NCBI GenBank assembly: GCA_964528095.1
Contig: CAZGSG010000275.1
Coordinates: 1 to 7,784 of the forward strand
Direction of reading: 5' to 3'
From: CAZGSG01 sp964528095
Lineage (GTDB): Bacteria; Bacteroidota; Bacteroidia; Chitinophagales; Chitinophagaceae
Length of the DNA stretch: 7,784 nt
A model generated the notes under the pieces. That model had not been told where the DNA came from. It saw only the letters and a program-made list of their open reading frames with translations, and did not search any database. How positions within the stretch are numbered: position 1 is the first letter of the stretch; every line of letters starts with the position of its first letter. Positions 1 through 6,548 of this stretch are shown here, in pieces. A program made the position numbers and the translations under genes.

Positions 1-2
1 CA

Positions 3-62
3 TTGCCTTTGCATTCTGATTTGGTTAATATTTGGGGTTATCAACAGAACCCATATGAATAA
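3..62 (+). CDS. 3' end of an unidentified gene (partial)
   Basis: An open frame enters from the left edge (first whole codon at 3) and stops at the TAA at 60-62. The visible tail is LPLHSDLVNIWGYQQNPYE. A strong hairpin begins 8 bases after the stop, which is the main reason to believe this is a true gene end and not a chance open frame. The ending with QNPY vaguely recalls the C-terminus of SusD/RagB outer-membrane lipoproteins, which often finish in QNPGY, but 19 residues are too few to assign a family. One of the other two forward frames stops within the first 18 bases; the third runs through the hairpin to about base 105. Confidence 0.5.
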   Translation: MPLHSDLVNIWGYQQNPYE

Positions 63-70
63 ACATAAAC

Positions 71-99
71 AGCCGGAGGTTGCTCAACCTCCGGCTTTC
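71..99 (+). terminator. Rho-independent-like terminator hairpin
   Basis: A perfect 11-bp inverted repeat (AGCCGGAGGTT at 71-81, its complement at 86-96) encloses the 4-base loop GCTC. The stem is GC-rich and is followed by only a short T run (TTT, 96-98). It lies just after the stop codon at 60-62, so it most likely ends the transcript of the upstream partial gene. The T-rich tract needed by a minus-strand terminator is also partly present as the complement of 61-70, so it could act in both directions. Confidence 0.8.
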
Positions 100-322
100 G
101 GATAATTAAACAATACACTTACTGGAAGTAAGAAGACTGTTATAATGTAAGGCAAAGCAGTTCTATGCTTTCACCGCCACACCTGCTAATAAAAAAAGCA
201 GCCTTGATAGCGATAAGATTAGTCGGATTATGCAGAGCAGCAATCCTGCTATATTTCCGTCTACCCGCTATTTTATTAAAAAAATAAAAGAAACAATGTT
301 CACTGGATATTTATATGACTTG

Positions 323-1867
323 ATGAAGTTAAATAACATCAGTCTATGCTTGCTTGCAAGTTTATTGTTTAGTGCTTGCGCTTCCAAAGAATCTATCAAT
401 TGGCAGCATCTGGATTTGAAAGACGATGGTGTTTTTGGAATCAGCACGGATAAGGCCTATCAGGAATTACTCAAAGGAAAGAAATCTAAACAAGTACTGG
501 TTGCCGTTTTGGATGCTGGATTTGATACGGAGCATGAAGATCTGAAATCTAACTTTTGGATCAATGAGAAAGAGATTCCTGATAACGGAATTGATGATGA
601 TAATAACGGATTCATAGACGATACGCAGGGATGGAACTTTTCAGGCTCAACGAAAGAAATGGATGTAAAGGGGAATGTAATATTAACCTGTTTGGTACGT
701 AGGGATCAGGCGCGCTTTAACCTGGTTCCATATGCAGCTATTCCCCCCATAGACAGAGCAGATTACGCTCAATATCAAAAAAACAAGACTACTCTGGAGA
801 ATAAAATACAAGATGCGAAAAACAACTTAATGCGATTGCAGAAGATCAGGAATGCATTGGATAACATGGTGAAGCAGATTGGAAACCCGAACCCTACTCT
901 AAAGAATTTTATTGCTTACATCCCGAATAATGCAGATGAGAATTATGCGCGTAGTTTTCTAAATGAACAAATGAAAAGAAAAACATTTGAAGAATTTTAT
1001 CAAGAGGATGTTGTGAAAAAAATAGAAAATTATCAAGAGAGCATTGATTATACCTATAATACAACATTCATTCCTCGTTCCATTGTGAGCAAAAATTCAG
1101 ATAGTAGTAAGGGGGTCATTTACGGAAATAATATTGTAGGAATAGTAGAGTCTGATCATGGAACCCATGTTGCCGGAATTATAGGAGCTGATAGAAATAA
1201 CAAATTGGGTATTCAGGGAGTAGCGGCGAATGTACGTATTATGTCTATAATTCCTTTTGTCGTTGATGGAAGGGAATTAGAGAAAGTCTGGGCCCAGGCT
1301 ATTCGATATGCTGTGGATAATGGAGCCAGAGTGATTAATATGAGCTTTCGCGAGTTGAATTCCTGGGATCAAACACCACTTGATGCCGCTATTAAGTATG
1401 CCGTTTCAAAAGATGTTCTCTTAATTCGTGGGGCAGGTAATGAAAGTGCGAATCTGGACTCTCTTCCAAGCTATTTTCCCAGCCCAAATTATTTAGAAGG
1501 AGGAACTGCAGCAACCTGGATCACAGTTGGTGCTTCTGATCATATGAATGACGAAACCTTACGGGCCTCTTTTTCCAATTACGGCAAAACAAAGGTTGAT
1601 GTATTCGCACCAGGCGTTCTGATTAATTCAACTGTTCCTGGTTCTAAATATAAAAGATTAGATGGTACCAGTATGGCAACTCCCATCGTATCGGGGCTGG
1701 CTGCCTTGATCTGGTCTTACTATCCGGAACTCACCGCCATTCAGGTAAAGGAAATCATCATGCAATCCGTTATTAAAGTAGACCAACTAAAAGAACGTTG
1801 CGTTGCAGGTGGGGTGGTAAATGCCTATACCGCACTCCAGCTCGCAGAAACATATAAAAACAAGTAA
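323..1867 (+). CDS. S8 subtilisin-like serine peptidase, predicted lipoprotein
   Basis: This is a secreted serine endopeptidase of MEROPS family S8. Starting at 323 the protein has 514 residues and opens with MKLNNISLCLLASLLFSAC, a short lipoprotein signal with a hydrophobic core and the acylated Cys at residue 19. The frame stays open upstream: an ATG at 230 would bury the signal behind 31 residues, while an ATG at 296 follows an A-rich leader and is a real alternative. Catalytic residues, numbered from 323, are Asp64 in VAVLDAGFD, His279 in DHGTHVAG, the oxyanion Asn373 in GAGN and Ser450 in GTSMATP. An acidic Asp/Asn-rich stretch (about 86-100) resembles a calcium site. About 215 residues separate Asp and His, far more than in classical subtilisins; the insert is Lys/Asn/Glu-rich and partly helical in character. 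There is no C-terminal sorting domain, so membrane anchoring is the likely fate. Its stop lies 15 bp before the ABC ATPase gene. Substrate unknown. Confidence 0.93.
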   Translation: MKLNNISLCLLASLLFSACASKESINWQHLDLKDDGVFGISTDKAYQELLKGKKSKQVLVAVLDAGFDTEHEDLKSNFWINEKEIPDNGIDDDNNGFIDDTQGWNFSGSTKEMDVKGNVILTCLVRRDQARFNLVPYAAIPPIDRADYAQYQKNKTTLENKIQDAKNNLMRLQKIRNALDNMVKQIGNPNPTLKNFIAYIPNNADENYARSFLNEQMKRKTFEEFYQEDVVKKIENYQESIDYTYNTTFIPRSIVSKNSDSSKGVIYGNNIVGIVESDHGTHVAGIIGADRNNKLGIQGVAANVRIMSIIPFVVDGRELEKVWAQAIRYAVDNGARVINMSFRELNSWDQTPLDAAIKYAVSKDVLLIRGAGNESANLDSLPSYFPSPNYLEGGTAATWITVGASDHMNDETLRASFSNYGKTKVDVFAPGVLINSTVPGSKYKRLDGTSMATPIVSGLAALIWSYYPELTAIQVKEIIMQSVIKVDQLKERCVAGGVVNAYTALQLAETYKNK

Positions 1868-1882
1868 TAAAACTAATTCTAC

Positions 1883-2815
1883 ATGAGTACGAGTATTATT
1901 TCCGTACAGGGGCTATCGCACAGATACAGTAGCGCCTGGGCGATCCGTGACATCAGTTTCGAGATTGATAAAACAGGCATCCTGGGTTTACTGGGCTCTA
2001 ACGGTGCCGGCAAATCTACCACCATGAATATCATGTGTGGGGTTTTAAATCAAACAGCAGGTAATGTCATTATCAATGGGATTGATCTGAAAAAACATCC
2101 GGAAGCCGCTAAAAGAGAAATCGGATTCCTGCCCCAGCAGGTTCCGTTGTATATGGAAATGACCGTAGATGAATACTTAATCTATAGTGCTCATTTACGC
2201 GAAATCGGAAAAACGACGATGCGGTCAGCTGTAGAAGAAGTAAAAGAAAGATGCGGTATTGCCCATTGTAGTCACCGACTGATCAAGCACCTATCAGGCG
2301 GTTATCGTCAGCGCGTTGGTATCGCACAAGCGATTATTCATAAACCAAAACTCGTTGTGATGGATGAACCCACCAATGGGCTGGATCCCAATCAGATTAT
2401 AGAAGTGCGCGCCTTGATAAAAGACATAGCTAAAGAGCGAGCCGTTATTTTCTCCTCCCATGTGCTATCCGAAGTACAATTGCTGTGCAAAGAAATTCGA
2501 ATGATTGAGCAAGGAAGGTTAGTGTTTGCTGATACCATGGATGCCTTCAATAATTATATAGCCCCGCATAGTGTAAGAGTAGAAATGGATAGGCCCCCTA
2601 CTGAGCAAGAATTTCTGAAGATAGAAGGTGTAACCGGCGTTGAATTCTTAACCCGGAAAAACTTGAAAATCAATTTTGACGGTGATCGCAATATTACTGA
2701 TCGAATTATCAAAATGAGTGTTCAGCAAGATTGGGAATTAAGAGAAATATATCTGGATAAAGGTTCCATAGATGAAATATTTGCTAAGCTATCAAATAAT
2801 ATTAAAGCCAATTAA
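1883..2815 (+). CDS. ABC transporter ATP-binding protein, GldA-like
   Basis: This is the cytoplasmic nucleotide-binding subunit of an ABC-2 type transporter, 310 residues long, which fits the GldA/drug-exporter ATPase class. All ATPase motifs are intact: Walker A GSNGAGKST (38-46), Q-loop Gln85, signature LSGGYRQR (137-144), Walker B LVVMDE (157-162), D-loop GLD (166-168) and H-loop His193. A C-terminal extension of roughly 90 residues follows the ATPase core, as is usual in this class. The start ATG comes 15 bp after the peptidase stop, and the stop comes 28 bp before the GldF/GldG fusion gene, its evident partner. In Flavobacterium johnsoniae, GldA with GldF and GldG forms a transporter tied to gliding motility. 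Homologues also occur in non-gliding Bacteroidota, so the gliding role here is not shown and no gene symbol is given. The transported substrate is unknown. Confidence 0.93.
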   Translation: MSTSIISVQGLSHRYSSAWAIRDISFEIDKTGILGLLGSNGAGKSTTMNIMCGVLNQTAGNVIINGIDLKKHPEAAKREIGFLPQQVPLYMEMTVDEYLIYSAHLREIGKTTMRSAVEEVKERCGIAHCSHRLIKHLSGGYRQRVGIAQAIIHKPKLVVMDEPTNGLDPNQIIEVRALIKDIAKERAVIFSSHVLSEVQLLCKEIRMIEQGRLVFADTMDAFNNYIAPHSVRVEMDRPPTEQEFLKIEGVTGVEFLTRKNLKINFDGDRNITDRIIKMSVQQDWELREIYLDKGSIDEIFAKLSNNIKAN

Positions 2816-2843
2816 CAAATAAACGATTGTACAAAACAAAAAC

Positions 2844-5141
2844 ATGAAGAAGATAAGTAGAATAGCTCGAGCTGAGCTGAGCGCCCTTTTTTATTCTCCC
2901 ATTGCCTGGTTGTTATTGATTCTTTTTCTTATACAGGTTGCCATGGTGTATGTGGATAAACTTGAAATGATTGTTACGGCTATAGAGGTAGACCAGGTAT
3001 TTGATAACATGACCTCCAGGTTTTTTTCAATGCCTAATCAAGGTCTTTTTATTACGGATGTACTGAACAACCTCTATCTATATATTCCTTTGATCACTAT
3101 GGGTTTGATTAGCAGGGAAACGCATTCCGGCACCATTAAATTACTGTATTCTTCTCCTGTCAAATTATCTTATATTATTTTGGGGAAATATACTGCGATG
3201 CTGATCTTTAATCTATGCATGATCTTAATGCTGGGTATCGTAGTACTCTTTGCTGCCTTCCATATTGAGGCGATGGATTGGGGCTTTATTTTTGGTGGTT
3301 TATTCGGTATATTTTTATTATTAAGTGCTTATGCAGCAATCGGCCTCTTTCTGTCTTGTCTGAGTACCTATCAGGTGGTTGCCGCAATTGCCACCTTTGC
3401 TGTATTTGCCTTACTGAGATTTGTGGGTAACCTTTGGCAAGACTATGATTTTGTAAGAGACCTTACTGATTATCTTTCGATATCCGGTCGTACAGAAACT
3501 ATGATACAGGGCTTGATAACAACCAGAGATATTTTGTACTATCTATTGATTACAGCTATGTTCTTAGCCTTTGCCTGGCTTAAACTGCAAAGTACAAGAA
3601 AGTCCGTTTCCTGGGTGAAATCATTTTTCAATTATAGTATTGTTGTAGTAGCGGTATTAGCCATTGGCTATTTCACTTCCAAGCCTGGATTTATTGGCTA
3701 TTGGGATGTAACTCGCACTAAACAGAACACCATTAGTGTAAAAGCGCAACAAACGCTGAAAGAAATAGGTAATGAACCACTGGAAGTAACGGCGTACATC
3801 AATTTATTGGATGGTACTTATCGGCGTCAAGCACCAAAAAACAGGAATGAGGATAAAGCACGCTGGGAGCGTTATCTGCGTTTCAAGCCGAATATCAAGC
3901 TGAACTATGTCTATTATTATGATAGTACCAGAAATGATTATGTCTATAAAGTTAATCCAGGGATGACCTTGGAAGAATTGGCTCAAAAGTACAGCAAAGC
4001 GTATAAAATAAGTCTCGATCGATTTAAAAAGCCAGCCGAAATCCGTCAACTAATTGATTTATTTCCGGAAAAAAATCGCCTGGTGATGCAGTTGAAATTT
4101 AAAGGGAAAACAACCTTCCTGCGTACTTTTAACGATATAATTTTTTGGCCTTCTGAAACAGAAATCTCAGCCGCTTTAAAACGCTTGACAGTTCCGCTAC
4201 CACGAATTGCTTTTTTACAAGGAGAACAAGAACGGAGTATTGATAAAATGGGAGATCGCCATTATAAATTGGCGACCAGTGAAATCAATGTTCGCGAGGC
4301 CTTAATCAATCAGGGGTTTGATTTGGAGAGCTTAACGTTAGAAGATTCAGAGATTCCTTCTGGGTTAACTGCTCTGGTGATTGCCGATCCACGTACAGCC
4401 TTTACCCCTGCCGTATTAGCAAAAATTGAACGTTATATTGATGAAGGTGGAAACTTGCTATTAGCAGGAGAACCCAGTAAACAATCAGTATTAAATCCAA
4501 TTCTACAGCGCCTGGGAGTACAATTAATGGATGGCACTTTGGTGCAGTCTGACAATAATTTTTCTCCTGATGAAGTCAAATCCTACGTGTCCGCCCTGGG
4601 TACTGATTTCGGGGCTAAAGTGACTCGTTTACACCGCATAAAATTAGGGGTAAGTACCCGAGGCGCAGTTGGTTTGACCTTTGCTAATGATAGTGATTTT
4701 AATATCCAGCCCTTGCTCAACACAGATGCTGCTGTAAGCTGGAATAAAATCGGTAAACTGGTATTGGATTCCGCCGACATCGTCTACAATCCATTAGCAG
4801 GAGATGAAAAGAAATCGCATCCCACAGCCTTGGCCTTAACACGCGATATAAAGGGTAAACAGCAACGCATTTTGGTAACAGGTGATGCTGATTTCTTAAG
4901 TAATATTGAATTGGCAAGGGGATATCCGGCAACAGGAAATGCCGGATTCTATCAAGGTTTTTTAGGTTGGTTCAGTTATGGTGTATTTCCAATCGAACCG
5001 ACATGGCCTGACCCTATTGATAATTCGCTGAACATAAAAGGTGATAAAGTACTTGTAACAAAGTGGATCATGGCAGGCCTTATTCCCGCTTTACTGCTGG
5101 CGTTGGGGACGGTATTATTGCTTCGCCGTAACCGTAAATAA
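2844..5141 (+). CDS. GldF-GldG fusion: ABC-2 permease joined to Gldg-family domain
   Basis: The 765-residue protein joins two parts that are separate genes in Flavobacterium johnsoniae. Residues 1-250 are a GldF-like ABC-2 permease: hydrophobic segments near 18-36, 76-92, 110-140, 146-172, 176-195 and 228-247, with the cytoplasmic stretch RETHSGTIKLLYSSPV (91-106) typical of the family. Residues 255-765 are GldG-like: a membrane segment at 262-278, then WDVTRTKQNTISVKAQQTL (287-305), matching the usual GldG entry into a large periplasmic domain. That domain contains DEGGNLLLAGEP (533-544) and VTGDADFLSN (678-687), as in ABC-type auxiliary proteins (COG3225). A last membrane helix (741-760) precedes a basic tail, RRNRK. 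No stop or frameshift interrupts the junction. The start ATG follows an A-rich leader, and the gene lies 28 bp after the ATPase gene. Together they should form one inner-membrane transporter; its cargo is unknown. Confidence 0.9.
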   Translation: MKKISRIARAELSALFYSPIAWLLLILFLIQVAMVYVDKLEMIVTAIEVDQVFDNMTSRFFSMPNQGLFITDVLNNLYLYIPLITMGLISRETHSGTIKLLYSSPVKLSYIILGKYTAMLIFNLCMILMLGIVVLFAAFHIEAMDWGFIFGGLFGIFLLLSAYAAIGLFLSCLSTYQVVAAIATFAVFALLRFVGNLWQDYDFVRDLTDYLSISGRTETMIQGLITTRDILYYLLITAMFLAFAWLKLQSTRKSVSWVKSFFNYSIVVVAVLAIGYFTSKPGFIGYWDVTRTKQNTISVKAQQTLKEIGNEPLEVTAYINLLDGTYRRQAPKNRNEDKARWERYLRFKPNIKLNYVYYYDSTRNDYVYKVNPGMTLEELAQKYSKAYKISLDRFKKPAEIRQLIDLFPEKNRLVMQLKFKGKTTFLRTFNDIIFWPSETEISAALKRLTVPLPRIAFLQGEQERSIDKMGDRHYKLATSEINVREALINQGFDLESLTLEDSEIPSGLTALVIADPRTAFTPAVLAKIERYIDEGGNLLLAGEPSKQSVLNPILQRLGVQLMDGTLVQSDNNFSPDEVKSYVSALGTDFGAKVTRLHRIKLGVSTRGAVGLTFANDSDFNIQPLLNTDAAVSWNKIGKLVLDSADIVYNPLAGDEKKSHPTALALTRDIKGKQQRILVTGDADFLSNIELARGYPATGNAGFYQGFLGWFSYGVFPIEPTWPDPIDNSLNIKGDKVLVTKWIMAGLIPALLLALGTVLLLRRNRK

Positions 5142-5165
5142 AAAACCGCATAAGTTGTTAAACTA

Positions 5166-5201
5166 AGAGGCTGTCTCAAAATTAATTTTGGGGCAGCCTC
5201 T
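5166..5201 (+). terminator. 36-nt palindromic hairpin after the transporter operon, possibly derived from insertion-sequence ends
   Basis: The left arm AGAGGCTGTCTCAAAAT (5166-5182) pairs with the right arm 5185-5201 over 17 positions. The only non-Watson-Crick positions are two T/G pairs (5174 with 5193, 5176 with 5191). In plus-strand RNA these become tolerated U-G pairs, while on the minus strand they would be A-C mismatches, so the fold favours plus-strand transcripts. It sits 24 bases after the GldF/GldG stop and 31 bases before the next start, as expected for a terminator or an mRNA 3'-end stabiliser. No U tract follows. The arm GAGGCTGTCTCAAAA resembles terminal inverted repeats of Bacteroidota insertion sequences, which is recalled knowledge and was not searched. 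Confidence 0.6.
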
Positions 5202-5232
5202 ACAAGCGCTCATTTATAATAAAATAACTACA

Positions 5233-6525
5233 ATGTTGTTACAGACAGATGATCAGACAATTGAGGATCTGAGGCTATTTGCCAAACGTGATCATAGTGG
5301 GATTTATGATATCTATAATAATACATTTACACGAGGAGGGGAAGCGGTGCTGGAAAAAATGTTTAGAAATCCATTGTCTGATCTGGATGGTATTACACAA
5401 AGAGCCTCCATTATCGAAACCTTCGCTAAGCTTAAAACCAGCTTTCCTTTTGAGGCATCTGCATTGGATAGTGTTGAGAAGTATATGGGGTATGCCAAAG
5501 AAAATACAGATGGACAGAAATCAACCTTAGGGGAGAAAGAAATCCATAGTGGTGTGACTGCGATCATCGAGTTATTTCATACTATGCGTGATTTTGTTCA
5601 GACCGGTGATCTGGTTAAGGTGGATGGTTTGAAAAATGAATGCAGGGAGATTGTTTCCCTCTTGAATAGTGCTTCCCTTGAGCCTGTTTTTAATGAGAAG
5701 CCGAAAGCGAAACTATCTTATGCAGCCGTTACCGCTTTTGATATTCTTGTTCGTGTTCGTGAATGCGATAAAATACTAGCTGTATTGCACTTTATTTATT
5801 TAATCGATGTTTATGTTTCAGTAGCCCATATTGCTGCAAAACGAAATTTCATATTTCCTGTTGCTCGCCCAAAGGATCGGAATATTCTAAAAGTAGAAGG
5901 CGTGTATCATCCTGAGTTAAAAAATCCGGTTGTAAATAGTTTAACAATGAACGCTGACAGGTCCGTGGTGTTTTTAACAGGAGCAAACATGGCGGGAAAA
6001 TCAACCTTTTTACGATCATTTAGTACGGCAATATACATAGCACACATGGGCTTTCCTGTTGCGGCGAAATCAATGGAGTTTTCTGTGAAGGATGGTGTAT
6101 ACACCACGATTAACCTTCCGGATAATTTAGGCATAGGCGCAAGTCACTTTTATGCGGAAGTATTGCGTGTAAAGAAAATGGCTACTGAATTAGGGGCCGG
6201 TAAGTCGTTGTTTGTACTCTTTGATGAGCTATTCAGAGGAACCAATGTGAAGGATGCTCATGAGGGAACAGTGGCTATTACACATGCCTTTGCCGGGAAG
6301 AAGAACAGTATGTTCATAATCTCTTCGCACATCGTTGAAGCCGGTGATGAATTGAAACAGAAACCTAATATCGGTTTTCAATATCTCCCGACCCGAATGA
6401 ATGGCACAGTACCGGAATATACATACACGCTTGAAGAAGGGATCACCAATGACCGACATGGTATGATAATCATAGGTAATGAAGGTATTCTGGAAACGCT
6501 GAAAGCCGGGAAAAAAAGAGGCTAG
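5233..6525 (+). CDS. MutS-related ATPase lacking the mismatch-binding domain (first of tandem pair)
   Basis: This is a 430-residue member of the MutS ATPase family. The protein begins directly in the core/lever region; TRGGEAVLEKMFRNPLSDLD (33-52) matches the MutS stretch where the core domain opens. The ATPase domain has Walker A TGANMAGKST (249-258), the trans-acting signature region GASHFYAEV (302-310), Walker B LFVLFDE (326-332) followed by LFRGTN, and the switch His366 in SSHIVE. MutS domains I and II (mismatch reading and connector) and the Smr nuclease domain of MutS2 are absent, so classical mismatch repair is not expected. The DNA target is unknown. The frame is open back to 5188, but that start lies inside the hairpin arm; the ATG at 5233 follows the A-rich leader AATAAAATAACTACA and is preferred. 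A second, related gene begins 23 bp downstream. Databases would probably call this 'DNA mismatch repair protein MutS'. Confidence 0.88.
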   Translation: MLLQTDDQTIEDLRLFAKRDHSGIYDIYNNTFTRGGEAVLEKMFRNPLSDLDGITQRASIIETFAKLKTSFPFEASALDSVEKYMGYAKENTDGQKSTLGEKEIHSGVTAIIELFHTMRDFVQTGDLVKVDGLKNECREIVSLLNSASLEPVFNEKPKAKLSYAAVTAFDILVRVRECDKILAVLHFIYLIDVYVSVAHIAAKRNFIFPVARPKDRNILKVEGVYHPELKNPVVNSLTMNADRSVVFLTGANMAGKSTFLRSFSTAIYIAHMGFPVAAKSMEFSVKDGVYTTINLPDNLGIGASHFYAEVLRVKKMATELGAGKSLFVLFDELFRGTNVKDAHEGTVAITHAFAGKKNSMFIISSHIVEAGDELKQKPNIGFQYLPTRMNGTVPEYTYTLEEGITNDRHGMIIIGNEGILETLKAGKKRG

Positions 6526-6548
6526 TTTTAATCGCTACAAATACAAAT

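Noticed and set aside
55..105. Short open frame starting MNKHKQPEVAQ across the terminator hairpin
   Set aside because: It has only 16 codons, overlaps the end of the upstream frame and reads through the GC-rich hairpin; no sign of coding.
118..132. Small inverted repeat CTTACT / AGTAAG with a 3-base loop
   Set aside because: The stem is only 6 bp and AT-rich, with no T tract or conserved context; such repeats are common by chance.
183..201. CTGCT / AGCAG inverted repeat around an A-rich loop
   Set aside because: A 5-bp stem with a 9-base loop is too weak to call a terminator or regulatory hairpin.
3951..4035. LysM-like string in the GldG part (YKVNPGMTLEELAQKY and following)
   Set aside because: It resembles a LysM repeat by eye, but it lies inside the continuous GldG-like domain, lacks the usual ending of the motif and occurs once. 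I judge it a chance resemblance within the family's own fold.
5279..5530. Plus-strand 83-codon frame inside the first MutS-like gene
   Set aside because: It is an out-of-frame shadow; the overlapping frame carries the conserved MutS core start.
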